A program made the position numbers and the translations under genes. A stretch of 64,000 nt of DNA from Acuticoccus sediminis (GTDB taxonomy: Bacteria; Pseudomonadota; Alphaproteobacteria; Rhizobiales; Amorphaceae), in contig NZ_QHHQ01000003.1 of assembly GCF_003258595.1 (NCBI RefSeq), forward strand, positions 124,001 through 188,000, written 5' to 3'. The notes below the pieces were generated by a model. That model searched no databases, was not told where the DNA came from, and saw only the letters and a list, made by a program, of their open reading frames with translations. Numbering within the stretch: the first letter of the stretch is position 1; each line of letters begins with the position of its first letter. Below are positions 25,624 through 36,763 of this stretch, one piece after another.

Positions 25624-26523
25624 GTGCTGATCGGGGTCGACTGGGGGACGACGAGCCTGCGGGCCTACCTCATCGGCGACGACGGGTGGCCCGTCGACCG
25701 GGTGGAGGGCAGGCAGGGCCTCCTCAACGTCACCGACGGTGACTTCGAGGGCGTGCTGCAGCGGGCCGTCTCCGGGTGGCTCGCCGACGCGCCGGCCGGC
25801 ACGCCGATCCTGCTGTCCGGCATGGTCGGCTCGCGTCAGGGCTGGGTCGAGGCGCCTTACGTTTCCGTCCCGGCGACGGCGGCCGCGCTCGCGGCGAACT
25901 GCGCCGAGATCGCGACGTCGTCGATGGGGCGGGTGCGGATCGTTCCGGGCGTGCTGCTCGACGATGCGGCGAGCGGGCGCGCCGACGTTATGCGCGGCGA
26001 AGAGACCGAGATCATGGGCGCGCTCGCGGCGCTCGGTCTCTCCGACGGCACCTTCGTGCTGCCGGGGACCCACTCCAAATGGGTGACGGTCTCGGCCGGC
26101 GTCATCACCGACTTCTCGACCTACATGACCGGCGAGATCTTCGCCGCGATGCGCGACCACACCATCCTTTCGCGCATGATGAAGAGCGAGGGCGACGACG
26201 CGGCGGCCTACGCCGACGGCGTCGGCACCGGCCTTGCCCTGTCCGGGCCGGGCGAACTCCTGTCCGCGCTCTTCGGCGTGCGCGTTCGGGGGCTGCTGGG
26301 GCGGCTGTCAGAGGCCTCCTCGGCGAGCTTCCTCTCCGGACTGCTGATCGGCGCGGAGATCGCCTCGGCGGCGGCCGGGCGAGCGGAGGTCGTCATCGTC
26401 GCCGCACCGGGTCTCGCCGAGCGCTACAGGAGCGCGCTGGCGACGGCGGGGATCGCCAACCGCCTCGCCCCGCCGGACACGGCCGCGCAGGGCCTCGCAC
26501 GGATCGCCGCGCAGCTCCCGTAG
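25624..26523 (+). CDS. dgoK: 2-dehydro-3-deoxygalactonokinase
   Basis: DgoK (299 aa) phosphorylates 2-keto-3-deoxygalactonate in the De Ley-Doudoroff route. Family motifs: VDWGTTSLRAYL at residues 5-16 (phosphate-binding), GMVGSRQGWVEAPYV, VMRGEETEIMGAL and LPGTHSKWV. The start is a GTG after a GGGGGCG. It follows the IlvD/Edd gene by 42 bases on the same strand, so the two probably form an operon. The aldolase (DgoA) that should complete the pathway is not adjacent. Confidence 0.93.
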   Translation: MLIGVDWGTTSLRAYLIGDDGWPVDRVEGRQGLLNVTDGDFEGVLQRAVSGWLADAPAGTPILLSGMVGSRQGWVEAPYVSVPATAAALAANCAEIATSSMGRVRIVPGVLLDDAASGRADVMRGEETEIMGALAALGLSDGTFVLPGTHSKWVTVSAGVITDFSTYMTGEIFAAMRDHTILSRMMKSEGDDAAAYADGVGTGLALSGPGELLSALFGVRVRGLLGRLSEASSASFLSGLLIGAEIASAAAGRAEVVIVAAPGLAERYRSALATAGIANRLAPPDTAAQGLARIAAQLP

Positions 26524-26661
26524 CTCCGGCTGCCGCATCGCCTTGGCTGTGCGGCGCGCCGCGAGGCGGGACATTCGTGGGCCGGGAAGCGCCGGCGGCC
26601 TCGCCGGACTCTTCCGGGAAGCCCCGGCTCGAGCCCGGTCCGGAGCGTCAGGGCCGCGCGG

Positions 26662-28089
26662 TCAGGCCAGCGCCGCGAGGTCGGGGAGGGGGCGCGCCGT
26701 GACCGGGTCCGCGGCGAACTGCGCCTCGATCGCGGCGGCGATCGCCAGGATCTTCCGGTCGGCGCCGCGCGGGCCGATGACCTGCAGGCCGAAGGGCATC
26801 CCGTGACCGTCCTTGCCCGCGGGGATCGCGGCGGCGCAGGCAAAGCCCATCGTCGGGATGTAGCTGAGGGCGAGCCAGCGCATGTACGTCGGCATCGCCT
26901 CCCCGTCGATCTCCTCCACGAAGAGCTGGCTGTGCGGGAACGGGGACACCGACGCGGCCGGCGCGATCAGCGCGTCGTAGCGTTCGAAGAAGGCGACGAA
27001 CCGGCGATAGAGTGCCGCCTGCTCGCGCTGCGCCCAGGCGACGTCCGCCGTGGTGAAGGTGAGGCCGCGCTCGGTGTTGTCGATGACGTTGCGGTCGAGC
27101 TGGTCGCGGTGCTTCTGCACGCGCTCGTGGTGCGCCACCAGGAAGGCGATGCCGCGGGTGATCTCGAAGATCTCGTGCGCGGGACCGAAGTCGGGTGTCG
27201 CCGTCTCCACATTGAGGCCGGCCGACGCCAGCGACCCAACGCGCGCGTCGAACACGCCGCGGATCTCCTTCGCCACCGGGGCGAGGTCGAAGTCCACCGA
27301 CGTCGCGAGGCGCACGCTCGAGAGGTCGGCCGCCGGGATGGCCGCTTCGATCCCGTCCGCCGCATGGGAGTACGGGTCGCGCGGGTCGTAGCCGGCCTGG
27401 GCCGACATCAGGAGGACCGAATCGGCCACCGTCCGTCCCATCGGGCCGTTGACGCCCCAGGGCGAGAGGTAGGCCGCCATCTCCGGCGCCGGGACGAGGC
27501 CCATCGAGGGGCGGAAGCCGGTGATGCCGCAGAAGCTCGCCGGCGTGCGCAGGCTGCCGCCGTAGTCCGAGCCGGTCGCGACCGGCACCATGCCGACCGC
27601 GAGCGCTGCCGCCGAGCCGCCCGAGGAGCCGGCCGACGTCTTCGTCGGGTCGAACGGGTTGCCGGTGGGGCCGAACAGGCGGTTGGTCGTGTTGGCGCCG
27701 GCGGCGAACTCGGGAAGGTTCGTCTTGGCGAACACGACGGCGCCCTCGGCCCGCAGCCGCGCGACGCCCGGCTCGTCCTCCGCCGCCACGTTGTCGGCGT
27801 AGAGGAGCGAGCCGTGCGAGGTCACCATGCCCTTGACGTCGCGGTTGTCCTTGATGGCCGTCGGCAGGCCGTGCAGCCGGCCCAGCGGGCGGCCGTCCAT
27901 CACCGCCTGCTCGGCGGCCTTCGCCCCGTTCATCGCCGCGTCCGCGTCGAGCGCGACGATTGCGTTGAGCGTCGGGTTCAGCCTGGCGATGCGCGCGAGG
28001 CAGCTCTCCATCAGTTCCACCGGCGACAGCGCCTTCGCACCGATGAGGCGGCGCGCTTCGGTGGCATCGAGGTCGGCTGGCTCGCTCAT
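26662..28089 (-). CDS. Amidase-signature family hydrolase
   Basis: A 475-aa amidase. The Ser-cisSer-Lys triad can be placed at Lys80 (LPTAIKDN), Ser155 (TSAGSSGGSAAAL) and Ser179 (GSDYGGSLRTPAS), with the usual 24-residue gap between the two serines. It hydrolyses a carboxylic amide to acid and ammonia. It is not the GatA subunit, as no gatB or gatC is nearby and the sequence reads like catabolic amidases. The ATG at 28089 has AGGAGG six bases upstream. It is divergent from the M20 peptidase with 150 bases between. Confidence 0.93.
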   Translation of the reverse strand: MSEPADLDATEARRLIGAKALSPVELMESCLARIARLNPTLNAIVALDADAAMNGAKAAEQAVMDGRPLGRLHGLPTAIKDNRDVKGMVTSHGSLLYADNVAAEDEPGVARLRAEGAVVFAKTNLPEFAAGANTTNRLFGPTGNPFDPTKTSAGSSGGSAAALAVGMVPVATGSDYGGSLRTPASFCGITGFRPSMGLVPAPEMAAYLSPWGVNGPMGRTVADSVLLMSAQAGYDPRDPYSHAADGIEAAIPAADLSSVRLATSVDFDLAPVAKEIRGVFDARVGSLASAGLNVETATPDFGPAHEIFEITRGIAFLVAHHERVQKHRDQLDRNVIDNTERGLTFTTADVAWAQREQAALYRRFVAFFERYDALIAPAASVSPFPHSQLFVEEIDGEAMPTYMRWLALSYIPTMGFACAAAIPAGKDGHGMPFGLQVIGPRGADRKILAIAAAIEAQFAADPVTARPLPDLAALA

Positions 28090-28239
28090 GAACGTCCTCC
28101 TGAAACGGGCCGCGATCTTTAGCGCCTCGGACACAAAACAAAACCCTCGACGTGCCCCGGAGTCGGATTTGCAGGGGAACGCTTTGCGCTGGACCCCGAC
28201 CGGCGGGCGGCCCATGCTCGCCATGAAACGAGAGGCGCC

Positions 28240-29364
28240 ATGACTTCCGAGACGACCCCCGAGACGAGCGAACTCATCGCCGGACTGAAACCCTGGATCG
28301 AGACCGAGAGCCCCACCTCCGACCCCGCCCGGGTCAACGCCATGATGGACCTCGCGACCGCCGAGCTGTCCGCCGCCGGTGCCAGCGTGACGCGGATTCC
28401 TGGCCGCGACGGCCGGGGCGACCACCTCTCCGCCGCGATGCCCTGGGGTGGTGACGGGCCCGGTGTCCTGGTGCTGTGCCATCTCGACACGGTCCACCCG
28501 GTCGGCACGCTCGCCCAGCTTCCGTACCGCCAGGACGGCGACCGCCTCTACGGCCCCGGCACCGCGGATATGAAGGGCGGCGCCTACATCGCCCTGAAGG
28601 CGGCGGCCGCGGTCGGCAAGGACGGGACGGGACGGCTGCCGGTGCGCTTCGTCTTCACCGCCGACGAGGAGACCGGCAGCAAGACCTCCCGCACCCTTAT
28701 CGAGGAGAGCGCGAAGAACGCCAGATACGTGCTGGTGACCGAGGCCGGACGCGACGGCGGCAAGGTGGTGACTTCGCGCAAGGGCGTCGGCATCTACGAG
28801 CTGACGGCGACGGGCCGCGCCGCGCACGCCGGTACCAGCCACGCCGACGGGCGCAGCGCCGTCGTGGAGATGGCCCGGCAGATCCTCGCCATCGAGGCGC
28901 TGACGGACCGTGAGCGCGGCATCACGCTCAACGTCGGGCAGGTGCACGGCGGTACCGTCACAAATACGGTGCCGGAGCGCTGCGTCGCCAACATCGACCT
29001 GCGCGTCACCGAGGACCGCGACTTCGCCGGCATCGACGCCGCCCTCCACGCGCTGGCGCCGCACGACCCCGACGTGACGCTCTCCCTGACCGGCGGTCCG
29101 AACCGGCCGGCCTACACCAAGGGTCCGGGGATCGCGGCGCTGCACGAGCACGCCGCCCGCCTTGCCGCCGAGCTCGGCTTCCCGCTGGAGGATCTGCACA
29201 CCGGCGGCGGCAGCGACGGTAGCTTCGTCGCCAACCACGTGCCGACACTGGACGGTCTGGGTGTCGAGGGCGCCGCCGCACACACCATCAACGAGCACCT
29301 TTACGTGTCGTCGATGGTGCCGCGCATGATGCTGCTGCGGCGTCTGATGGAGACCTTGAGCTAG
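28240..29364 (+). CDS. M20-family metallopeptidase (carboxypeptidase G2-like)
   Basis: A 374-aa zinc peptidase. Metal ligands and catalytic residues are in place: His81 and Asp83 (CHLDTVHP), Asp110 (GPGTADMKGG), Glu143-Glu144 (TADEETGS), a Glu in VTEAGRDG and a C-terminal His in AHTINEHLYV. A dimerisation lid domain spans about residues 180-290 (GRAAHAG). It probably removes C-terminal glutamate or cleaves N-acyl amino acids. No signal peptide, so it is cytoplasmic. The divergent amidase may act on related N-acyl substrates, but this is inference. Confidence 0.92.
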   Translation: MTSETTPETSELIAGLKPWIETESPTSDPARVNAMMDLATAELSAAGASVTRIPGRDGRGDHLSAAMPWGGDGPGVLVLCHLDTVHPVGTLAQLPYRQDGDRLYGPGTADMKGGAYIALKAAAAVGKDGTGRLPVRFVFTADEETGSKTSRTLIEESAKNARYVLVTEAGRDGGKVVTSRKGVGIYELTATGRAAHAGTSHADGRSAVVEMARQILAIEALTDRERGITLNVGQVHGGTVTNTVPERCVANIDLRVTEDRDFAGIDAALHALAPHDPDVTLSLTGGPNRPAYTKGPGIAALHEHAARLAAELGFPLEDLHTGGGSDGSFVANHVPTLDGLGVEGAAAHTINEHLYVSSMVPRMMLLRRLMETLS

Positions 29365-29422
29365 CCGGACGGGGCCGACGCGGCCGCCCGGCCGCCGGGG
29401 AGCCTCGGGACCGGAGGCCGCC

Positions 29423-30694
29423 TCAGGAGAAGAGGCGGCGCGGGGCTGTGCGCAGGCGCGGCTCGTAGGCGCCGTCCGCGTCCCGGACGGACTTCGCGGG
29501 CGTCTGCGCGAACCGCTCGGCGAAGGCGCGGGCCTGGCTCTCGCGGTCCGCGAGGGGGGCCTCGCCGGTGCGCCGATCCGGGGCCGTGGCGCCGCGCCTG
29601 GCCGCCTCGTTGGCGCGGCGGCGCTCGGCGATGCGCGCCTCGATCATCTCCACCGTCAGGCGGCGCGGCGGCTCGGGCTTTGCAGGCACGGCCGGGGCCG
29701 GCGCGGCCGCGGCGGGCTCGACGACGCTGCCGGGCAGGGCCTGTCGCGCCGGCTGTTGTACCGGGTCCGGCTGGCGGTGTCCGCGGGTCGCGGCTTCCAG
29801 CTCGGCGCGGTCGAGGCGGGCCTCGAGCATGGTGACACGTCGGACCACCTCGACCACCGCGTCCTGCAGGCGCGTCACCTCGGACTTCTTGGCGACGTTC
29901 GCCACCTCGGCGATCAGCGTGCCGAGCGAGCGCGCGATGCCCGTCTCCGACTGCACCACGACGGGTGCCGGCGCGGGGGCGGCCTCGACCGGCGCGGGTT
30001 CCACGCTCGGGGCGGCGGCCCCGACGGACGCGTCGACGGTCTGGCGAAGCTGGTCGAGCCAGGTCTCCGGCGCCGGTGCGGCCACCGGAGCCGCTATCGG
30101 GGCGGCGGCGGCGAGCGGGACGAGGGGCTTGTTGCGGATCTCCTCGAGCGCCCGGGCCAGGACGTAGAAGTTGGCGAGCGTCGAGTCGGCAGTGATCGGA
30201 ACCTCCGCGGCCGCCTCGGCCGCAGCGGCCGTGACCGGCGCCTCCTGCGCCGTGGCCGACTGGACGGGGGCCGGCTGGGCGTGGGCCGTTTCCGTAGGCG
30301 GCGATTGCAACTGTGCAGATTGCATCGGGGCCGACTGTGCCGGAGCGGCTTGCGCCGGGGCCGCCTGTGCCGGGGCGGATTGGGTCCGGGCCGGCGGCAG
30401 CGGCGCCGCCTTGGCCGGTGCGGGCGGCTCCTCCCGGAGTTCCGCGGCGGTGCGGACCGGAGGGAGGGTGCGCTTGGCGCGATAGGAGGCGGGGGCCTGC
30501 TCCATCAGCGGCCGCTGCGGCCGCCCGATGCGTCCGGCCGGGAGGTCGAGGTCGGGTTCGCGAAGCGAGGCGACGGCCCGGTCGTAGTCCGACGAGTGCG
30601 ACTCTTTCTCGGCCCAGCGCGGCGCACCCCAGGCATCGGGTTCGCCCAACGCGGTCGACAAGCGCTGATCGGCCTCATTCCTTGTCTTCAGCAT
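29423..30694 (-). CDS. Pro/Ala-rich protein with short coiled coil, unknown
   Basis: A 423-aa low-complexity protein. Residues about 90-165 are Pro/Ala/Gln repeats (PAQAAPAQAAPAQ then variants with S). Residues about 275-305 (TRLQDAVVEVVRRVTMLEARLDRAE) form a charged coiled coil, and residues 340-370 are Arg-rich. No signal peptide or membrane helix. I do not recognise a family; a scaffold or polar-localised role is possible but unsupported. The ATG at 30694 has AGGAAGG six bases upstream, which favours it over a GTG six bases further out (30700). Confidence 0.65.
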   Translation of the reverse strand: MLKTRNEADQRLSTALGEPDAWGAPRWAEKESHSSDYDRAVASLREPDLDLPAGRIGRPQRPLMEQAPASYRAKRTLPPVRTAAELREEPPAPAKAAPLPPARTQSAPAQAAPAQAAPAQSAPMQSAQLQSPPTETAHAQPAPVQSATAQEAPVTAAAAEAAAEVPITADSTLANFYVLARALEEIRNKPLVPLAAAAPIAAPVAAPAPETWLDQLRQTVDASVGAAAPSVEPAPVEAAPAPAPVVVQSETGIARSLGTLIAEVANVAKKSEVTRLQDAVVEVVRRVTMLEARLDRAELEAATRGHRQPDPVQQPARQALPGSVVEPAAAAPAPAVPAKPEPPRRLTVEMIEARIAERRRANEAARRGATAPDRRTGEAPLADRESQARAFAERFAQTPAKSVRDADGAYEPRLRTAPRRLFS

Positions 30695-31048
30695 AGACAC
30701 CTTCCTCGACTCTCGGCCGCATGCCGAATCGGCCCCGTCGAAGCGCCGTTAACGGAATTGGACGCAGGGATGGTGGTCCGTGCAACGTGCAATCACGGGC
30801 TTTGCACAGAACCCATCGCCGCTCCGTTCAAACGGTGGAAAACGGCCGAAAGACTGGGGATTTGTATGCCATGCGCGGGCACTGCGCGGCAAATATCCCT
30901 ATAGTCGGTCGATCGCCTTCCCGCCGGCGTGGCGCCATGATCAAGGTCACAAGTCGCTTGCGCATGGCTTGCTTTGCGAATCGGGCGCAAGCTGTTTAGC
31001 TCTTGCAGGCCCTCGCGCGAGCGTCGCGGGTCCATCAACGGAGATCGA
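30695..31048. other. 354-bp divergent intergenic region
   Basis: It separates the Pro/Ala-rich gene and rnhB and should hold both promoters. An inverted repeat lies at 30956-30963 (GCTTGCGC) and 30985-30992 (GCGCAAGC), 57 bases before rnhB. GAATC, a CcrM methylation site, occurs at about 30726 and 30978. Short plus-strand frames here have no ribosome site or motif. No gene is supported. Confidence 0.6.
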
Positions 31049-31861
31049 ATGGCACTGACCCCGGCCCGGCACCGCAGCCTCTCGCGCTACGAGAAGATCG
31101 TGTGCGGGGTCGACGAAGCGGGACGGGGGCCTTGGGCCGGACCCGTGGTCGTGGCCGCCGTGATCCTCCCGCGGGACATGAAGATCGAGGGGGTCGCCGA
31201 CTCCAAGATCCTCTCCCACAAGGTCCGCACCGAGCTGTTCGACTATATTGCCGCGGAGGCGATGGTCTCGACCGTCGTCGTCAGCGCGCGCCGGGTGGAC
31301 GAGATGAACATCCGCGCCGCCACGCTCTGGGGCATGCGCAAGGCCGTGGCGACGCTCCCCGTCCGCCCGTCCGTGGCGCTGATCGACGGGCGGGACATGC
31401 CGGACGGCCTGTGCGTCCCCGGGCGGCCGCTCGTCGGCGGTGACGGGCGCTCCTCGGCGATCGCGGCCGCGTCCATCGTCGCCAAGGTGACGCGCGACCG
31501 GCTGATGATCCACCTCGCCAAGACCTTCCCGCGCTACGGGTTCGAACGTCACAAGGGCTACGGCACGCCCGAGCACCGGGAGGCGCTGGCGACCTTCGGC
31601 CCGTCGATCCACCACCGCCGCAGCTTCGCCCCGGTGCGCGCCTGCTTCGCCCCGGAGGCGATGGACGGCCTGCCGGACGTCGCCGACGTGATCGACGACG
31701 CGCTGGACGGGCCGGTCGACATCGCCCTCGCCGGTCCTCTGGACGGCCCCGTCGACGACACGGGCGGCTATGCGGCGGCGCACCCGGCCGAGCCCGCGCC
31801 GCCGCGCCGCGGCAGGGGGCGGCGCGGGTCGGCGTCGGCGGTCTCGTCGCGGGCGGGCTAA
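31049..31861 (+). CDS. rnhB: Ribonuclease HII with C-terminal extension
   Basis: RNase HII (270 aa) cuts RNA in RNA-DNA hybrids, including single ribonucleotides in DNA. The catalytic start GVDEAGRGPWAGPV places Asp22 and Glu23; ALIDGRD near 114 and the VTRDRLM aspartate near 138 complete the metal site. KGYGTPEH is the C-terminal family motif. The core ends near residue 200; about 65 further residues are Asp/Pro/Gly- then Arg-rich and not part of the fold. The ATG at 31049 has GGAGA seven bases upstream. Confidence 0.96.
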   Translation: MALTPARHRSLSRYEKIVCGVDEAGRGPWAGPVVVAAVILPRDMKIEGVADSKILSHKVRTELFDYIAAEAMVSTVVVSARRVDEMNIRAATLWGMRKAVATLPVRPSVALIDGRDMPDGLCVPGRPLVGGDGRSSAIAAASIVAKVTRDRLMIHLAKTFPRYGFERHKGYGTPEHREALATFGPSIHHRRSFAPVRACFAPEAMDGLPDVADVIDDALDGPVDIALAGPLDGPVDDTGGYAAAHPAEPAPPRRGRGRRGSASAVSSRAG

Positions 31862-31957
31862 GCCCCTGCCATCACGCATCTTCCGGCATGACCGCGCCGC
31901 ACGATTTTTCCCGCCGCCCCGCTGACGGCGGGTCAACTGCGCGGTAAAACAGCGTTC

Positions 31958-34258
31958 ATGACTGAATCGTTGACGCACAGCTCCCATTGGGGTGCCTTCT
32001 CGGTGACCCCCGAGGCCGATGGCCGGCTCGAGATCACGCCCCACAAGGGAGATCCCGATCCGTCGCCCATCCTGCAGAATCTCACCGACGCGCTGCGCCA
32101 TCCCGCCCGCGTCGCTCGCCCGATGGTGCGCCGCGGCTGGCTGACCGACGGTCCCGGCCCGACGACCCGGCGTGGTCACGACGAGTTCGTCGCCGTCCCC
32201 TGGGACGACGTGATCGACCGTCTGGCTGCGGAGCTGAAGCGCGTCGAGTCCGAGTTCGGCGCGGAGGCCGTCTTCGGCGGCTCCTACGGCTGGTCGAGCG
32301 CAGGGCGCTTCCATCACGCCCAGAGCCAGGTGCACCGGTTCCTGAACAAGACGATCGGCGGCTACGTGAAGTCGGTCGGCACCTACAGCTCGGCCGCGGC
32401 CCACGCGATGCTGCCGCACATCTTCGGCTCCGTCATGGACGTGGCGCGCCACAACGTGACATGGGACCAGATCGTCGAGCACACCGAGCTGGTGCTCGCC
32501 TTCGGCGGCCTCGCGGTGAAGAACTCGGCCATCGCGCAGGGCGGCATCAGCCAGCACATCGAGCGCCTGTCGATGGGCGCCGCGGCGAAACGCGGTGCGC
32601 GGTTCGTCCTCATCTCGCCGCTGCGCAGCGACATGCCGCCGGACGCCAATGCCGAGTGGCTCCCGATCCAGCCCGGCACCGACACGGCGCTTCTCCTGGC
32701 GATGATGTACGTCCTCGACAGCGAGGGCCTCGCCGACATGGACTTCGTCGACCGCTACACCGTCGGGTTTGACACGTTCGCGGCGTACATGCGCGGCACC
32801 AGCGACGGCCAGCCAAAGGACCCGCACTGGGCGGCGCCGATCACCGGCATCCCGGCCGACACGATCGCGCAGCTCGCGCGTGACGCCGCCAGGGCGCGCA
32901 CCCTGGTGACCAACTCCCACTCGCTCCAGCGCTCCGAGCACGGCGAGCAGCCGCTGTGGGCCTCGGCGGTGCTGGCGGCCATGCTCGGCGACATCGGCCT
33001 GCCGGGCGGCGGATACCACTATTCGCTCGGCTCCCTCGGCCACACGGGCCGCGCGCCGGCCGCCGTGCCGCTGCCGACCCTGCCGCAGGGGGACAACGGC
33101 GTCGCCAACTACATTCCGGTCGCCCGCATCACCGACATGCTGGAGAACCCGGGCGTCGAGTACGACTACAATGGCAACCGCCTGACCTACCCGGACATCA
33201 AGCTGATGTACTGGGCCGGCGGCAACCCGTTCCACCATCACCAGGACCTTGAGCGGCTCGCCAGGGCGCTGGGCAAGCTGGACACCTTCGTGGTGCACGA
33301 CTTCGCCTTCACCTCCGCCGCGCGGCACGCCGACATCGTGTTGCCGGCGACCATGAGCCTGGAGCGCGAGGACCTCGGCGCTGGCGGCACCGACTCGCTC
33401 ATCGTCGCCATGCGCAAGCTGGCCGAGCCCTACGGCGAGGCGCGGGACGACTACTCGATCTTCGCCGGGATCGCAGAGCGCATGGGGCGCGGCGAGAACT
33501 TCACCGAGGGGCGCACCGCCGAACAGTGGCTCGAGCACCTCTACGAGCGCACCCGCGAGGCGCTGATCGCGCGTGGCGACCCGGCCCCGACGCTGGCCGA
33601 GCTGCGCGAGGCGGGCGACCTCGCGATCCCGATGGTACCCGACGATGGCGCCCTGATGGCCCGCTTCCGCGAGGATCCGGAGGCGAACCCGCTCGCGACC
33701 CCGTCCGGCAAGATCGAGATCTACAGCGAGACCGTCGCGGCGATGGGCTACGACGACTGCCCGGGCCACCCGACCTGGCTGGAGCGCTTCGAGGCTCCGC
33801 GGGGCGACGCGCCGCTTTGGCTCATCGCCAACCAGCCGGCGACGCGCCTGCACAGCCAGCTCGACTACGGTGCGCACTCGCGTGCCGGCAAGCGCGACGG
33901 GCGCGAAGTGGCGCGCCTCCATCCCGAGGACGCGGCGGCGCGCGGGATCTCGGTGGACGACGTCGTCGTCGTGACGAGCCCGCGCGGCGCCTGCCTGGCG
34001 ACCGCCGACATCAGCGAGGACGTCCTGAAGGGCTGCGTGAACCTTGCGACCGGCGCCTGGTACGATCCGGTCGACATCGGCGGGCAGATCGTCTGCGTCC
34101 ACGGCAACCCCAACGCCGTGACGCTCGACCGCGGCACGTCCAGGCTCGGCCAGGGCTGCACGGGCCAGCTCTCCTGCGTTGAGGTCGCTCGCTGGACCGG
34201 CCAGGTCCCCTCCGTGCGCGTCCACCGCGCACCGGATGCCGTGTCCGACGTCGCCTGA
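31958..34258 (+). CDS. Molybdopterin oxidoreductase, DMSO/biotin-sulfoxide reductase type
   Basis: A 766-aa molybdenum enzyme of the type III DMSO reductase family (BisC, TorA, DorA). The serine that ligates molybdenum fits Ser114 in GGSYGWSSAGRFHH. MGD-binding segments include GGLAVKNSAIAQGG, ANAEWLPIQPGTDTALL, MYWAGGNPFHHHQDL, ATPSGKIEIYSE and LHPEDAAARGI. There is no twin-arginine signal and no N-terminal Fe-S cysteines, so it is cytoplasmic, like BisC, which reduces biotin or methionine sulfoxide. The substrate is not certain. It stands 130 bases before ureC and is probably a separate unit. Confidence 0.92.
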   Translation: MTESLTHSSHWGAFSVTPEADGRLEITPHKGDPDPSPILQNLTDALRHPARVARPMVRRGWLTDGPGPTTRRGHDEFVAVPWDDVIDRLAAELKRVESEFGAEAVFGGSYGWSSAGRFHHAQSQVHRFLNKTIGGYVKSVGTYSSAAAHAMLPHIFGSVMDVARHNVTWDQIVEHTELVLAFGGLAVKNSAIAQGGISQHIERLSMGAAAKRGARFVLISPLRSDMPPDANAEWLPIQPGTDTALLLAMMYVLDSEGLADMDFVDRYTVGFDTFAAYMRGTSDGQPKDPHWAAPITGIPADTIAQLARDAARARTLVTNSHSLQRSEHGEQPLWASAVLAAMLGDIGLPGGGYHYSLGSLGHTGRAPAAVPLPTLPQGDNGVANYIPVARITDMLENPGVEYDYNGNRLTYPDIKLMYWAGGNPFHHHQDLERLARALGKLDTFVVHDFAFTSAARHADIVLPATMSLEREDLGAGGTDSLIVAMRKLAEPYGEARDDYSIFAGIAERMGRGENFTEGRTAEQWLEHLYERTREALIARGDPAPTLAELREAGDLAIPMVPDDGALMARFREDPEANPLATPSGKIEIYSETVAAMGYDDCPGHPTWLERFEAPRGDAPLWLIANQPATRLHSQLDYGAHSRAGKRDGREVARLHPEDAAARGISVDDVVVVTSPRGACLATADISEDVLKGCVNLATGAWYDPVDIGGQIVCVHGNPNAVTLDRGTSRLGQGCTGQLSCVEVARWTGQVPSVRVHRAPDAVSDVA

Positions 34259-34388
34259 TCGATCGCGCGGTCCATATTCGGGGGCCGCGCGATTTCGCAA
34301 GACGTGAATTAGCCCCGCCGCGTTGCACTTATCTGCGCGGCGGGACATTCTCGCGGGCGCATCTCCCCGGCTTCGGAGCCATCAGCCT

Positions 34389-36086
<1,698 letters not shown>

Positions 36087-36129
36087 GCCGCGGCCGCCGG
36101 AACTCGGCCCGGCCGTCCTCGTGCGGCGC

Positions 36130-36570
36130 TCAGTCGTCCCGGGCGCAGGCGTCGGCGGTGTCGTCGTGCGCCTTCGTGAAGCTCGTGGCGGTGATGTCGC
36201 TCAGCGTAGCGCGCATGGGGCCGTCCATCACCCGGTCCCGCATCGCCTCGACGGTCTGCGGCGGGAGGATGTCCCGGCAGGTGAGGGGGGCGAACTGAAG
36301 ATCGGAGTAGGTCTCGACGAGGCTCGTGCCCTCGAGCGTCCACCGGCCGTCGCCGGTGCCGCCGATGGTGCAGGTCCGCGCGCCGAGGTGGACGCTGGTC
36401 GACAGGATCGCCTCGAGCGTGCCGTCGGGGTGGTAGGTCGTCGTGCTGTCGGCGGTGATGTCGGGGGTCGAGACGTGGCAGGTCCAGCGGCCCACGAGGT
36501 CGATGTCGCCCGCCGAAGCCTCCGCCGCGGTGATGGCGAGGACGAGTGCGGCAAGGATGGACGAGCGCAT
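36130..36570 (-). CDS. Small secreted protein, unknown, antisense within the urease cluster
   Basis: A 146-aa protein with a signal peptide (MRSSILAALVLAITAAEASA). The mature chain starts DIDLVGRWTCHVSTPD and has four cysteines (WTCHV, RTCTIGG, LTCRDIL, ADACARDD), so two disulfides are possible. A TTTYHPDGTLEA strand and GDGRWTLEGTSLVETYSD suggest a small lipocalin-like barrel. No family is recognised. It resembles in length and opening motif the protein at 21966-22406. It lies between ureC and the other urease genes on the opposite strand, so a single ure transcript would have to read through it antisense. Confidence 0.65.
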   Translation of the reverse strand: MRSSILAALVLAITAAEASAGDIDLVGRWTCHVSTPDITADSTTTYHPDGTLEAILSTSVHLGARTCTIGGTGDGRWTLEGTSLVETYSDLQFAPLTCRDILPPQTVEAMRDRVMDGPMRATLSDITATSFTKAHDDTADACARDD

Positions 36571-36763
36571 GGGACGGAACTCTGGCATTATCGACACGAG
36601 AGCGGACATGGGTAAGTCGTTCTGACGTCAGGGCTGCGCTTCGCGGCTCCTCGCGTCAAGCCGCAGCCGTCCGCTGGTTCGTCCCGTGCCGGGCGGACGC
36701 GGTCCAACCCCGCGAATCCTGCCGGCTCGCTCGTTCGTTCTGATGCGACTGGAGGGATGCGAC

